From NCBI GenBank assembly GCA_037447655.1, contig JBBHKE010001050.1, forward strand, positions 151,565 through 180,509: a stretch of DNA of 28,945 nucleotides, written 5' to 3'. Made by a program: the position numbers and the translations under genes. The first letter of the stretch is position 1. Each line of letters begins with the position of its first letter. Positions 1-12,800 of the stretch are shown here, in pieces. Origin of the DNA: Zygnema cylindricum (lineage: Eukaryota; Streptophyta; Zygnematophyceae; Zygnematales; Zygnemataceae). A model generated the notes under the pieces. The model was not told where the DNA came from. It saw only the letters and a list, made by a program, of their open reading frames with translations, and did not search any database.

Positions 1-659
1 TTTTGGTATTAATTTTACAGTAATAGCTGATAAAAAACTCAAAGATCTCCTTTAAAAGTTATAACCTTAGTTGTAACAAAAGGTATTAGTGAATGGTTTG
101 TAAAAAAACAAAAAAAGACTTTTTTTAAGGGGAAGACTAAAATACAGGTTAAAAGTTTTTGAAACAGTTAAGAAGTTGTTTTACATAGCTTCAAAGTATT
201 TCACAGTATGGAAACGCTGGGGGAAAAGAAAAAAAAAAGAAAAAAAAAGAAATGCCTGTCCGCTGGAAAAAGACAAAAAAAAGAAAAAAAAAATGCAGAA
301 GATACAAATCAGTAAGGATAAATCATTGTTTAAGAAGATTAAGGGTATAACAAAATTTCAAGTTGGATAAGACAAATTTTGTTTTATGGTAAAAAGTAAA
401 GAAAAAAAAAGAAAAAAAAAAGAAAAGGGGGTCGCAAAGGTATGACACTTTATGAAACTTCGATACATTTTGTTGAAGAATTGACAAAGTTTTTGAAAAT
501 TGGACATAAAATCAGAAGGGGAATTTTTTTCAGAAAAAAACAAAAAAATGTTTGGTAAGTGATTATGGAAAACAATGTTGATTCCAATATTGAAAATTTC
601 CTCTAGAAACTCAAAAAATAGTCGATAATGACATTTTAATTATGGTTTTAACATTGACC
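1..659. other. AT-rich non-coding stretch
   Basis: Strongly A-rich on the plus strand, with runs of A interrupted by single G residues around 222-300 and 400-425. Open frames here encode only lysine-rich or phenylalanine-rich low-complexity peptides, with no domain and no credible splice pattern. It could be intergenic or a downstream intron of the minus-strand LRR gene. Confidence 0.6.
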
Positions 660-1260
660 CATTAGTTGACATTTTGTTGACTTTGTGTATCAACTTTTTC
701 ACATCTTGTGTCAATTTTTTTTACATTACATTTTGCATCATTTTTTTTTAGATTGTGTCAATTAAATCATAATTTGAGTCAGGCTTTTTACATTTTGTGT
801 CATTTTTTTACATTTTGTACCAGTGAGTTTACATTTTCTATCAATGTTGCACATTTTACATCAAAGATTTTCCATTTCAAGTCAATTTTTTACATTTTCT
901 GGATCAATTTATTGACATTTTATATCAGTGTATTACACTTTGTATCAATGTTTTGCCATTTTGTGTCAATCATTCATGATTTGAATAATTAATTTCAATT
1001 TGGACCAATGTTTTACATTTCGCATCATTTTTTTGTATCAATTTGTTGACATTGTGTACCAAGATCAGTTTTTCACATTTTACATCATTTTTTGCATTTT
1101 TATCTTTATTGACTTTTTATATCAATGCAAATGTTCACATTTTGTATCAATTTTTGACATATTTTGTACCAAACTTAGACATTGTATCAATTTTCTACAT
1201 TGAGACATTTGCATTTTTTAATTGATTTTTGCACTTGGTACCATTTTTTTACATTTTATA
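660..1260. repeat. Degenerate AT-rich minisatellite
   Basis: About 25 loosely conserved copies of a unit near 20-24 bp, roughly TTTTTACATTTTGTATCAAT on the plus strand, drift in spacing and sequence. The recurring pieces are ACATTTTG and the following TATCAAT or GTGTCAAT. The overlapping open frames simply translate the repeat and are not genes. It most likely arose by slippage and is old, judging from divergence between units. Confidence 0.7.
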
Positions 1261-2315
1261 TTATTTTTGATATAAAGAAGATTTTCAAATAGCCATTTAT
1301 TTTTCATTTAAATGTTTTAAGTGTTAACGTTTCCATTTTCTGCCATTTCTTTAACATTATGAAAATTTTCCTTAATCCAATTTCAAACATTCTGTACTAA
1401 AATTTAAATTTGGGACAATTGTCAGCAATTTGACCCTTTTGAAGAAAATTTCTACATTCTAAAACAACTTATAAATTTCTGTACCACATTTTGAATAATT
1501 TCTACAAATTTTTGCTTTTGGAACTTTTTTTATGCACTATTTTTGGGCCTTTTCAATGTGAACCTCCTATATCAAATCTAAACACTTTATTTTGATTTTA
1601 AAAACAATGTACCATTTTTTGACATTCCAATTTCTATTTCAATTTCAACAATTTGTACGAAATTTTGACCTGAATAACAAAATTGCTCATGCTTTTACTA
1701 TTTAATGTGCATCAATTTAAGGAATATTTACCAATTAACAATATGCACCAATTTCTAAAAAAGGCATGGATTTGAAAAAAGGGACCAATTTTCAACAAAA
1801 ATTGGACAAATTTTAGTAAATGCTCAAATTTAAAAATATTCACAAAGTTTAGAAGTAATCACCTATTCAAAAAAAACACCAATTTCGAGCATTTTTGAAT
1901 AATTTCTAACATTGTAAACCCTATTTTCAAAGGCAATGAATGATCAAATTAGAGTAAGTAAAAAAAAAAAATCAAACCTGTGCTTGTGGTAAATTTCCAA
2001 AACTCAGAATTTGTGACTTTGTGACATTTATATGTTTTTATATCAAATTGATACAATTTTCAGTTTTTTTTAGATTAGTTCAAATATCAATTTTACCATT
2101 GAAAGATAATCCGCGTGTAATTGAAACAATGTCAATGTGAGAATATTAAAATTGTAAAAACAAAAAGGAATACCAAAAAACATTTCTAATGTTGGTATGG
2201 AAGAATATCTCTCAAAAATGAAAAATTTAGATGTAAATTTCAAGTTTCCGAAGCTGAAATTTCACAATGAGAAATTAATTTAGGGTCACTGAACAAAAAA
2301 AATGTTGAAATTGAA
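1261..2315. other. AT-rich stretch, nothing recognised
   Basis: No exon-like segment with sustained coding composition was seen on either strand. Fragments of the ACATTTTG-type repeat fade out over the first few hundred bases. Confidence 0.5.
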
Positions 2316-2420
2316 CATTTGATGCAACCAAAAAACAACATCCATTTAATGTAACTAAAGAACAACATCCATTTAATGTAACTAAAAAACAACATCCGTT
2401 TAATGTAACTAAAAAACAAC
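2316..2420. repeat. 27-bp tandem repeat, about four units
   Basis: Units begin at 2316, 2343, 2370 and 2397. Each reads approximately CATTTAATGTAACTAAAAAA followed by CAACATC. The first unit is the most diverged (GATGCAACC instead of AATGTAACT) and the last is cut short. The minus-strand frame across it gives a repeating Leu-Val-Thr-Leu-Asn-Gly-Cys-Cys peptide, which I regard as a by-product of the repeat. Confidence 0.9.
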
Positions 2421-2657
2421 TTTGATTATCACTCATTATCTCTTCGAATTTCTCCATTTTTAGAACTGGAAAAAATATCTATTTATGAGACCATATTTGT
2501 TAACATTACTTAACATCTAGCTAAGACGATCGGCGAGAAAAAGGTAATTTCTTGCGAAAAAACGATAATATAGAAAAAAAAATCAGAAACTTGTAACACA
2601 ATCCACACTAATAATGCTAGACCGGATGATGGTTGTGCATTTTGACTGAAAATGATG

Positions 2658-2782
2658 AGGGAGAGAGGGGGGGGAGGGAGAGGGAGAGGGAGAGGGAAAG
2701 GGATAGGGAGGGGAGAGGGAGAGGGAGAGGAAGAGGGAGAGAGAGGGAGATGGAGAGAGAGGAAGGAGAAGGAGAGAGAGAG
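2658..2782. repeat. GA-rich (CT-rich on minus) microsatellite
   Basis: An impure GGGAGA/GAGAGA array. On the transcribed minus strand it is a CT tract beginning immediately after the splice donor of LRR exon 2. Confidence 0.95.
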
Positions 2783-2785
2783 TAC

Positions 2786-3151
2786 CTCAGAGTGATAGCC
2801 ACTACCTCTCCGTTAATACAGGTAACTCCCAGCCAATCCGAACAGTCCCTGTACGGAACCCATGTACGGAAGTACTCCCTGTTGACCTGCAGGTTGGCCG
2901 CTTGGAACTCCATCATGCCGGGCACTGCCAACAAATAAAAACCATTCATTCCATTAATAAATAAATCAAGAGAATAAATAAGAGAATAGGAGAATAGAAT
3001 AATTAAATCCACAACAAAACGCATATATATATATATACATATACATATATACACACATATATATATACATATATATATACATATATATATATACATATAT
3101 ATATAGATAGATATACATATATGTATATATATATATGTATATATATATATG

Positions 3152-3203
<52 letters not shown>

Positions 3204-3611
3204 GTGTGTTAAATTATATTTATATAACATCAATGTGAACAATAAAGATAACAACATCAACAGCAATATGAATAGAAATAACAATCAAAAACAAATCAAA
3301 AACAAAAACAAAAACAACAATAATAACAACATTCATAAAAATGGTAAAGATAAAAATGATAGAGATGTAAAAAAAAAGGAGAAAATTTGCAAAAATCGAA
3401 AAACAATTGCACAATTTGGCCGTCATTTGGAGCCAAAAGCAAAAACTAGCAATTTCGAAAGAGTGACACGACTCTCTTTTAGAGCTTCTGCCACGTGGCA
3501 GTCAGAAGCCTCACATTGCCAGGAAACCACGGGTGCCGCGATTGCAGCCGGAAGAAAATGACAAAAAACTAGACACGTCAGTAGGACACACGTGCGAAAA
3601 TTCGCCATCAT
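2786..3611 (-). CDS. Secreted leucine-rich-repeat protein, 5' two exons only (partial)
   Basis: Two minus-strand exons join in phase. Exon 1, 3611-3515, begins [11 protein letters not shown] and encodes a signal peptide (hydrophobic core about residues 8-19, small residues AAIAA before mature APVVSW). Its donor is GTGAGG. Exon 2, 2924-2786, follows acceptor TTGGCAG and ends at donor GTACTC. The junction splits a Leu codon (1+2 nt). Exon 2 reads [10 protein letters not shown]...REYFRTW, then [16 protein letters not shown]. This is the W...C.W.GVTC..G.V..L.L pattern of the plant-type LRR N-terminal cap that precedes the repeats. No LRR repeats or later exons are visible, so the gene continues beyond the left edge. 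A protein of this type would enter the secretory pathway; whether it is a receptor kinase, a receptor-like protein or a short secreted LRR cannot be told. An alternative exon-1 donor (GTG|GTTTCC) exists but breaks the phase match. Confidence 0.72.
3022..3208. repeat. (TA)n / TACATA microsatellite in LRR intron 1
   Basis: Nearly 190 bp of alternating TA with interspersed CATA/GTATA, in the 590-bp intron between the two LRR exons. Both strands are self-complementary. The Tyr-Ile open frames over it are artefacts. Confidence 0.95.
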
Positions 3612-4190
3612 GTCGGTTTTTCGAGGAACTCAATAAAAAAGTTTAAGAAACGAAATTGAGAAAAGAAAAATATGAAGGAAAATTCAATAATCTAGATAAA
3701 GTTACCGTCCAAATATAAAAAAGCGGATAATAAAAAGACAAAAAACAAAAAGAAACAGAGAAAATTATTTCAAACAGAGGGGATGTTTGTGGCTGTGATG
3801 TTTTTAGTGTAACTTATTTAAGAATAAAAAACAAAAAGACATGGCCAGCTGTTCAGAAGTTTCGAAAAACCAAGGAATGACTCGTGCCCTTACTTCTTGG
3901 AAACGTGTTTTAATGACAAAACGACAAAATTCTCTCAGTTTCTCGCAATTCCAGGGGAATGACTTAAAAAATTCAAATCTAATATCCGTACGCCAAATCC
4001 GCGGAAGATCTTACAACCTATAATCAGCCTATGTGGTCTCATGTAAAACATTTATTTACGGCATTTGCAACATTTATTTACTGCGATAACTTCGATGGAA
4101 CGAACTATTGATGGAACGAATTTATATTTACTGCAATTACTGTACGGAATACGTTTCCTGGCACGTTCTGATGGAAATTCCCCCTAAAAG
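3612..4190. other. Upstream region of the LRR gene
   Basis: Presumed promoter and 5' UTR side of the minus-strand LRR gene. I see no convincing TATA box or other element I would defend. A short plus-strand frame at 3841-4023 has no recognisable feature. Confidence 0.4.
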
Positions 4191-5289
4191 CATAGAGGTA
4201 CCAAGCGTTTTAAACGCACGCATGAAACGTCGAAAAAATAATGATATATAAGCACGGAACAAATGCAAAAAAAAAAAAATGCGTTGACTGACTTTGACTT
4301 CATAATAAAATAGAAAATAAAAAACATTTAATCCAAAGTACTACTCCAACTTAGGGTATGCGCTCATGTATAAAAGTACCGGGTTTTTTATTATATCTTC
4401 TGTCAAAGATTTTCTCGCGGCTTCCGCTGGCCTGGCATCCACGCTGGCGGAAGGCACATGGCCTATGCGACGTGTAGCCACTTAATCGCACGTTCGTTGT
4501 GGATATATTTTAAATAGTCCACGAGGCGCAATGCTATACGTTTAGGCATTAAAATTGACCTCCCTCATGCCACTTGTTGCAAACTGGAAGGTTCGACCGA
4601 TGGCGTATCTGATTCTGCATCCGACCGTCAAGTTTTACGCCCATAACCTTGGAGAATGAAATCGGTCATTCAGTATTTCAGTAACCTTGTTTTTCTGACA
4701 CTTTTTTGGTACGGTAATGTATGAAACTGTACGGCCATCAGTGAACAACCTCATTTTTTCCCTAACGGAACTTCACCCTGACTCAAAAAAAAAATTACGT
4801 TAATACTGGAACTGTTTAATTAGCGTTAATTACTCTAATGTCGAAAAAAATTAGATAGTGTAATGTACGAAATGTGTCAGTCCGTACTAAAACTGCTAAT
4901 TATTTTGTACTGACGTAAAAAATAAGAGTCAGATAATGGCGTCCACAAGGGAAATTGAGGGCGTCGCACGGAAAAGCGTACTCAGATTTGATTCCAAGTC
5001 ATGAAAATGATGGAAAATCGCGCTAACCTGTTCTCACGTGTTCAGGCGGCGAATATGTGAACACAAACTATCGCGGCTACCCTAAAAACATAGGAATGTG
5101 TATCGATTTCTTGACTTTAATAGCGACTCACGGTGTACTTTCAACTTTTTTTTGAAAATTTTGTACATTTTGTCCGTACATTTTTTCCGTACACGAAAAG
5201 GTATACCAATTTAACGAAAATTTCAAAATCTTAAAAAATTAACGCATTTTCGTAAAAAAGTGAAAATCCGTACGTTTGGTACCTCTATG
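4191..5289. mobile_element. Non-autonomous hAT-like element (family B) with perfect target-site duplication
   Basis: The termini are CATAGAGGTACCAAGCG at the left and its inverse at the right (16 of 17 bases match, with AACG for AGCG). The element is flanked on both sides by CCTAAAAG (4183-4190 and 5290-5297), an exact 8-bp direct repeat as made by hAT transposases. The interior, about 1.1 kb, has no transposase-like frame. It is rich in CGTAC/GTACG words, and at about 5113-5137 it carries a segment resembling the terminus of family C, suggesting an older nested insertion. Assignment to hAT rests on TSD length and terminus style only. Confidence 0.85.
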
Positions 5290-5297
5290 CCTAAAAG

Positions 5298-5655
5298 TTA
5301 AATGACCGGTCAGTACAGTACGTTCGATCCCCGAACCAAGCATACCGTACGGTTCCCCGTGAATCGCTGGTACTTTTGTAGATTACATGTTTTTTTTTCG
5401 CCACTTTACTCAGCTTTTCTATGTGCATACTTCAATATTCCGTTTGAAAATGCCAAGTGGATGGTAAAATCATTATCTTTCCATCATAGACTTCGGATTA
5501 ATCATCCCTCAATTGAGTAAACGGGTTTGGTTTTTTGGAGTGGCCTCTTTGCTCTTAGGGTGGCGTTCCATCAGACGAAAAGTGAGGTTCTTTACAGAAA
5601 TCGGGGCCTCTCCGTACCACGCCGTACCTGCCATTTTGTTTTTATGGCGAACAAC
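5298..5655. other. Spacer between elements B and A1
   Basis: No gene seen. A 72-codon plus-strand frame starting at 5302 has no family resemblance and overlaps a minus-strand frame of similar length. Confidence 0.4.
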
Positions 5656-6543
5656 TAGTGTTGTGTATCGGTAAGGATTTGCCGATAACCAATATGGGCC
5701 TTTTTTAGAGGACCCGATAATCGATATATTGGTACAATATATCGTTATCGGTCTTATCGCCAATAAGTAGCCGATAATATCGGCTACTTATCGGCGATAA
5801 TGTTGATAACGATAACTATCGGCGATAACTGTACGGCTCGTACAGATAGCTGTACGCATGTACACTCAACTGTACGTCTTATTCCCCCGACGCGCCCTAC
5901 TCACAACCCCTGAGGTACCTACTAATCAGATCATTTGTACAAGCCGAATCATTTGTACAAGCCGAAAGTACAGTAGCCGGCATAAGTTGTGTACGGCTTT
6001 AGTACGGCTCCAGTTAAAACGATGTACCTTTCACATCCGACGCCGTGGCTTTGTCCCTTTATTTTTTGGGATCCACTGGAAACCTGCCACGTGTCAATCC
6101 GTCGACTTTTTTGGCAAAAGCCGTAAAAAAAGCCATTCCGAGATGCCGGCGCTCACGCTGACCGTCCGCTCGTATTTTCTCATTGAATTTCGTCCATTCG
6201 ATTCCGGCGGCGCGCATAATGTTATTTTGCATCCGTTGTACTTTGTGTCCGCCGTCTTTTTACCGTTCCATGATAACCAGTTTATCAGTACAATTCCGTA
6301 CGTTCCCGTAAAAATTATGTTCAGTTAACCGCCCAAAAAGTACTACAAAAGTACAACGTATTTTTTCGTCAAATTCCGTACATTTCCCGGAAAAAACCGT
6401 ACATTTCTCGTAAATTTACCGTTCAGTTTACCGGACAGAAAGTACAGAAAGTACAAATATATCGGGACCGCTGACTGTTCGATAACCGATAACTATCGGT
6501 ATCGGTGTTATCGCGATAATTTTTTTACCGATACACAACACTA
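5656..6543. mobile_element. Non-autonomous hAT-like element (family A, copy A1)
   Basis: It begins TAGTGTTGTGTATCGGTAA and ends with the exact inverse, a 19-bp terminal inverted repeat. Inside both ends are many copies of CCGATAA/TTATCGG and CGATAT in both orientations, followed by GTACGG-rich DNA and an 18-bp direct repeat (ATCATTTGTACAAGCCGA, twice, about 5928-5963). The left 170 bp closely resemble the left end of the copy at 27632. The 156-codon plus-strand frame inside (5858-6328) has no transposase motifs. The flanking octamers CGAACAAC and GATGTAAC do not match, so this copy may be recombinant or its target site decayed. Confidence 0.8.
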
Positions 6544-6558
6544 GATGTAACCATGCTT

Positions 6559-7364
6559 TAAGCGTTACATTGAACTTAGACGCAAAGTGAAACGAAATCT
6601 CTTTAAACTAAAGTACTATAAATATTGTATGGAAATATTAAAACGTACGAAACGAAATAAACTTTGTACACTATAATAAAACGAACCGGCGTAAAAATAT
6701 CAATTGAAATTAAATGAAAAAAATGCGCGTCGTCACGAGCGACGAAATAGAGCCACACTATCTACGAATCAACATTCAGTACACCGCCAATCGTTATTAG
6801 CGTTGTGTACGCTAATTCTTTCCCGCTTTTTTTTTATTATTCTCCATTAGTGTAGTTCATTCTATTTTTTTCTTTATTCTATTTAGGGTTATTTTCAGTA
6901 AGTTGTCTCTTAAATAGAGTGGTGTACGGTCAGTGTCACACCGTACATAAATGTACCTTTTTAAGTTAAAAAGTACAATAAATTAGTTTTAGTAACCGCG
7001 GACGCATGAGAATGTGCGTTCTAAAAAGGAAAAAAAACCAGGTCGTAAAAAATCCCGCTCGCACATATTCGTCCGACAGCCGCGTTTCGACTGTGTGAAT
7101 GTACGATTTGTGTACGATTTGTCAGATTTTGTACGGAGACCTATATTAGTGTAAGCATGTTTGCGACCGATTCCAAATTACCATAATCAAACAATTAGAA
7201 TGTATGATTTTTTCCAAAATTTTCAAATTCTTAAATAGCTTACACCACGGTAATAATTTTTATACGCTAAAAAAACTTACACGCTAATAACGATTGGCGG
7301 TGTAGTTCAGTTTAGTTTAAAGAGGTTTCGTTTCAATTTGCGTCTAAGTTCAATGTAACGCTTA
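6559..7364. mobile_element. Long-TIR element (family D) containing MITE C1
   Basis: Inverted arms of about 54 bp at 6559-6612 and 7311-7364 match at about 52 positions (core GCGTTACATTGAACTTAGAC). No transposase frame lies between them. No target-site duplication is evident at these limits, so the true ends may lie a few bases outside. Removing the 523-bp C1 insertion would leave a MITE of about 275 bp. Confidence 0.7.
6781..7303. mobile_element. MITE (family C, copy C1) nested in element D
   Basis: Terminal inverted repeats of 23 bp begin ACACCGCCAATCGTTATTAG. The flanks are CATTCAGT (6773-6780) and AGTTCAGT (7304-7311), a 6/8 match consistent with an aged 8-bp duplication. The interior has no coding potential. 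Related termini (ACACCGTGTATCGCTATTAG) bound the shorter copy at 14322. Confidence 0.72.
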
Positions 7365-8158
7365 CACGATTAGATTTCAATTTTGCGGGTTAGTGCTTTC
7401 ACCGTGGAGCTCACGTAAAGACAAAAAGTGACTGTGTGCAACACTTATTTACATGTGGTTGCCGCAGTTTTGTTACCGTAAACGTTCGTCGGCCGTGTGA
7501 ATTGCTAATTTTTTTTTGACGGTCGACGTCCGAAAGCGCGGCAAAATTTTAAGCGGTTGAAACAATATTTTGAAAGTCAAAGTTGTCCAACCGATTGACT
7601 GTCAAATTTGTACTCAACGGTATTTTATTTATTCCAATACGTACAATTTTTGACAAAATGACGTAAGTGACTGTGCGCAACCAAAACAGTCACTGTCATG
7701 ATCAATTCCCTTTTTTAATGGTTTAAAAGTGAGTAAAGGGCGTGTAAACGTAAACGGGTACTTTACAGATCCTTCGCGTACAATACGCATAGGGCCAAAT
7801 AAAGCGTTTACATACCTTTTCGCGCATTAAAAGTGTTGTGCGGCTGCCAATCCTCAACGAGATTAGTGATGACAAGCGTTGTTTCTGTCACACATGGTGA
7901 CATCCAATTCATTATCCACGTGTGTAATTTGAAAGAGGAAGAAGCCTTTATTAAATTGCGACGAACCATCTGTGTACAAAAGGGGTAAAACTGAAAAAAC
8001 ATTTAAAGACTACAAGAGTCACAAGAATGTAAGCTACAGTACGTTCAAAAGATTAAAATAAACAAAACAGCACTAACAAAAACAAATATCCAAAACGAAA
8101 ATAACAAGGTTGACCCGCCTACAAAAATAAAAAAACCCAAAAGATACCCACAACCAAC
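7365..8158. other. Spacer with no gene recognised
   Basis: Moderately AT-rich. A 64-codon minus-strand frame (7808-8002) shows no known motif. This may be the 3' flank of the retroelement remnant to its right, but I see no poly(A) tail or target duplication marking an end. Confidence 0.4.
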
Positions 8159-9030
8159 TTAAGGTCCACAACCACGGATATCATGGACGTGGACTGGGTC
8201 TCTGTGAGGAAGATGTAGAAGACCCCGCCTGTCATATGCCATCGTGCTTCGTAAAAGGAAGGTCGCATCTTCCGCTCGTTGAAGGGCAATTGATACATGT
8301 TGGCGGTAGAAGGTAGGTGAAAGGGTCGGCGGAGGAACCTCCGAATCTCTGGATTCAAGAGTTTTTGGCACACACTGACGGAGGAATAATTTGTCGAAAA
8401 ATCTGAAGATATCCAACACAAATGGGACAAATAGATCCGACTAGTTGGTGAGGGTTTTCTCTTTCCTTGGTAGTTGCTGCGTCCGGAGCTGCCACACCCG
8501 TATGCAAAGCCGCGCGAGATGAGACTTGCATGAGGACCACATCACCAAAGGTACGCCTAACAACATGGAGGAAAACCAAGTCAACCCTAAGGCTCCAACA
8601 ACTCTAAGACTGGGGTCGGGGAGGGAATACACCAGAAACCTCTAGCCATCTTTGTGCAAACGACATCAATCGCATCTCGCTCCAAATCATGCGCAACCGT
8701 ACGTTCTTCACCGTGTGAGCAACAAAATAGATGCATTCTTTCAACATCAAAAGGTTGGTTGCAAATACAATGTGCCCCCCCTAAAAGCGGAGGGTGAGGC
8801 AAACCCGAACACAAGGATAAACCAGACGCAAAGTGCTTAGCCGGCCAAACAGAGTGTCGAAAAAGCTAGTGTGACTTGTAACCCCGCACCACCCACTCCC
8901 AAAACACAAATGTAAGCGAGCACGTCATTGAGCTGAAGGTAGCGCCTCTAATAGGCTTCGAAATTCAATGACGGATACTTGCTCAGATATGCGTTGCCAT
9001 TGCTGTAGGTGTTAAGGATTAAGATTGACA
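8159..9030 (-). pseudogene. Decayed retroelement-type ORF (3' domain), frameshifted
   Basis: Read right to left on the minus strand, three frames together give one recognisable protein pattern. It runs FRSLLEALPSAQ (about 8950), then FDVERMHLFCCSHGEERT and AHDLERDAIDVV (to about 8590). A frame change then gives RVDLVFLHVVRRTFGDVVL and VAAPDAATTKER (to about 8400). A second change gives FFDKLFLRQC and FYRQHVSIALQRAEDATFLL (to 8159). This order (LLDALP, HD..RD, RVD.V..., AAPDA...KER, FYRQ.VSVALQ) is what I recall from hypothetical proteins at the C-terminal end of reverse-transcriptase-type elements in moss and charophyte genomes. At least two frameshifts and several stops make it non-functional. 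GC content is higher than the surroundings, as expected for former coding DNA. The reverse-transcriptase part itself is not visible. Confidence 0.6.
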
Positions 9031-9856
9031 GTTTCATAGATGATGACCGGGATATCCAAAGTTAAAATATACACCAAATTGTTTCATAATTTCGTTATTC
9101 CAAATCCAATTCTTGATGGACATGAGAGCTTTATGACGAATGAAGCACATAATGCCATTCTTTAACCCTTCGATGTTGGTCATAACGCTTCGTATGTGTG
9201 TATGACATTACTGTCCAACAAAAGACAAACTCGTTAAAGTGACACCACCTGTCACTATAAGAGTTAGTGAATTTACCCTCAACACTCTATTAGAAAAACA
9301 ACACTATATTACATTTAGCCACGTGGCACATTTTGGGCCACTTAGCTATTTAGTGTTATGAACACTAACATTTGTAATTTTAGGTGAAAAAAATGAACAG
9401 CCCCAAAAAAATGACCGACTCGAACTATTGAGATTACCTCTAATAGCAACGGGCGGTGTGCCATATTGGACTTCTGACTGATGTTTCCAAAAGTTCATGT
9501 CCAGAAATGTAAAATTCCAGCTACACTCAGAATGTCGAACTTCATTTCTCCAGGCCAATTCAGGGAATGGTTTAAATAATTACAAAATCCCACCATTTTT
9601 CACCCTAAAAATACATGCAATAGTTTTCACTCATACCATTGACTAACACATGTATTACCCCCTATCTCCTGTAGGCAAAAACATAAACCCGAATACCATC
9701 GTAGCTGCCCCTATTCTCTTGAGAACTTATCAGTTGACGAAAGCTTCTAACCGAATCCAAATTCTTTATAACACAACATGCATATTTTTCCAGAGTCAAA
9801 TTTCTCGAGAGTCAAATTTCTCGCTGAGCTCCAATGGGGGGCTTCGTAACAAAAGC
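9031..9856. other. Spacer downstream of the nucleoside hydrolase gene
   Basis: It contains the presumed 3' UTR of the minus-strand nucleoside hydrolase (next to 9856) and otherwise nothing recognised. Short frames at 9346-9558 (minus) and 9650-9994 (plus) lack family features; the latter is antisense to the hydrolase last exon. Confidence 0.45.
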
Positions 9857-12800
9857 TTAAGCCGTACTGAAACCTTGAGACTTCTTAAATGCGTATGTGA
9901 GAAGATCCAAGACTTCCTCCATGTTTATCTCCTTCACCAGCATCACATTTCCCTGCATTCAGTCACATATTCGCTCAGATTTAAATATCTTTAAAGGAAC
10001 AAAGACGTCCAAACTCTTGTACAGATGCAAACAATCGAGACTATGTTCATAAATTGGCCGTTCACTCCTATGTCAAAAGACGAAATGGAGCGAAGATAAT
10101 GGATTTTGCCTTTCACAGCGAGGAGGCTTGCTATTAAACATATATACAGCTTCGTCCAAATGCGTCCAACAAAAGAGTATCAGACGAATAAAAAGTTAAA
10201 ACGCCATACTGCTAGTACCCATCGTTGGAGAAATTCGAGGCATTCTCTTTTCTCTTTCTTTCTTTCTTTTTTCTTTTTCCTTTTTTTGTGTGTTTATTTT
10301 GAAGGATTGGTTTGTATCTTACAGACTTCGACATTCTACTATTGATTGTGTGCTATTGAACAACATTTTCATGTTTTTTCGTGCAATCCTTCTCATGCTT
10401 GATTGTTATGCACGTTGATTAGGTGAATCAGTGTTCACCTGTTATATTTTTATTCGTTTCCTAGATCTTGTTAAACAGCATAGTTCTCAAATCGTTTCCC
10501 AAGTTAATTTATCTCCCATCCTCACAGGCAAGAACAGACCTTGCCACCATCAAGGTCAACTGAAGTCAAAATAAGTCGACCGCGGGTACTTTTGTCACTC
10601 CCAAGCTCCACTTCCCCCTTCATTATGGATCCGGCGCGAACGAGGGTTGGGTTCGAACCCACTGCTGCGGCTAAGGCATCGCAGGTGACATAACCATCGT
10701 AACCCTCTGATTTGAATACTGCCGCACTCCCTTTGCTGGCAGCTTCCATAAAGACAGCCTGCTTAAAAGAACTCCCAAAACCAACCAAAATAAGTCACAT
10801 GACCATCATATCCATATGAGTTATAACACTGCAGCACTCCCTTTAAAGAAACAGTCTGCTTAAAAGTAGCCCAACAGCAACCAGAATAAAGCTACATAAC
10901 CATTATCTCCATCTGTATAAATACCACACTACTCCCTTTGCAAGCAGCGTCCATAAAGACAACCTGCTTAAAATTAATGCAAATTACATTTTTTGTCAAC
11001 AGAATGAAAAGCCAGCAAAGCCGAAATGCTTTGTCTTAGTTTGATTTACAGCTGTATTAATTCTAATTGATAATTGAAAACTTAAGATTCTATACCAGTT
11101 TATATCTGTTTTAATATTAAAGAGTTGCTAAAATACCCTCTGCGTTCAACAGAACCAGAGATAGGTGAAGGCTTTGTCGAAAACGATTAAGTAATAAAAA
11201 ATGGAACCGGCTGTTTGAATACAGACAGGGCCTCTGGGCGTGAGAAAAGGATGTAAACGTGAATCCATAGGTTTCTCTCGCGACTTTCACGCCTGAAGAA
11301 CCTTTAATTCACTAAAAACTACCCATGAAAACACTTTAACGGCTTACTCATCCTTAAGACAAACAGAATAGGTGAAGCGAGACGAACATAACCGACATTC
11401 TAACTTCCTAACACTCTCTGACTTCTTACATCTGACATATGTGATTAATCGCAGTCAAAAAATCCCTTGGGGGAAAGGGGAGAGAGTCGAGGGGCGAGGG
11501 GAGAAAGGATAGAGGAGAGGGGGAAAGAGGAGAGGAGAGAGGGGAGAAGGAGATGGCGAGGGTGCTAGGTGAGCGAGAAAGAGACGTACCTGAGGGGAAT
11601 CCATGGCCACCCAATTGTAAAACCAGTCCCATGGGAGTGGATGTGCAATTCCACATTCCCATGTGACGAGCGTCACAAGAGGGAAACTGTCCAAACATAC
11701 ATGGGCCGCCTGATCCCCACAAGCTGCAACCGTCAATCAATGTGAGTTAAATGAAAAAAGTTGAATATCTACTACTAAGAAGATATATTAATGCAGTTTT
11801 TTGGAAGCTCGTGCAATAGTTCACCATTTAATAGTAGTGATGTGTCCTGTTTTACTAGTATATTAGTGTACTGCAAAATCCACACACTATCTCATGTTTT
11901 GGTACTTATCTCTGATTTAACCGATTACCCTAAACCAGTGATCGAATAGACTCAGTTCATAAATAGTGTGGACAATATGCATGGGACTGAACGATGTACG
12001 AAATTCTACCCCAGATGTAGGACGATTGGCAAATCATACAATTTGATGCCTGAGAACAGACCAGATCCTCAAGTGAGTGAGATTTCTTGAGACCCCTCAA
12101 CAAATAGGTGAACATCAATCATAAAAAACTCATAAAGTTACTGCAAATTGTCCATGCACACTTTTCGTACACATTGCTATATAAACCAAGCCTTAAACCG
12201 GGCAATGTATTGGCTCTTTTTACCATTTCCTTTCGTGGCAACATTTCTTTATGTTGTCCTAAAACAAACCATCTAATGTCGCACATTTCAAGTTTAACGA
12301 GCATCCCAACCCACAACACTTTGTCGAGACAGGAGTCTTTACTGACCTCTGGATCCAAGCTGAAGTTGAATTCTGGCCCACTTTGGGGATCACTGCTTCC
12401 CCCCATAACGCAAACGCGGCCAACCAATTTCGGAAATTCATCGTCAAGTCGACACGCCAAGGCTATAGTCGACTGAAAACCTTCAAAATCATGTTGGTCT
12501 TATTGTAAACTGTCCACCTCTGGAGCCAAGGAAGTGATGCGCATGGAAAGTGTTCAACAACAGCCAATACTTTCAATACTAGGTAATATGATTAGTATAC
12601 ACCTATACATATTACTAGCTAATATCTTCTTATCAACATGACGTACTTTGTGATGCTCCACACCTCTCTTTAAACAAAAAAAAAATCATCTTAAATAATT
12701 TCCGTAGCTCAGTTTCAACTGTATCATCTTGACTTAACAATCATAAATGAGGGCAACCAAAATAATCTCAGAGCAATAGAAATGCACACCTATCGACTAC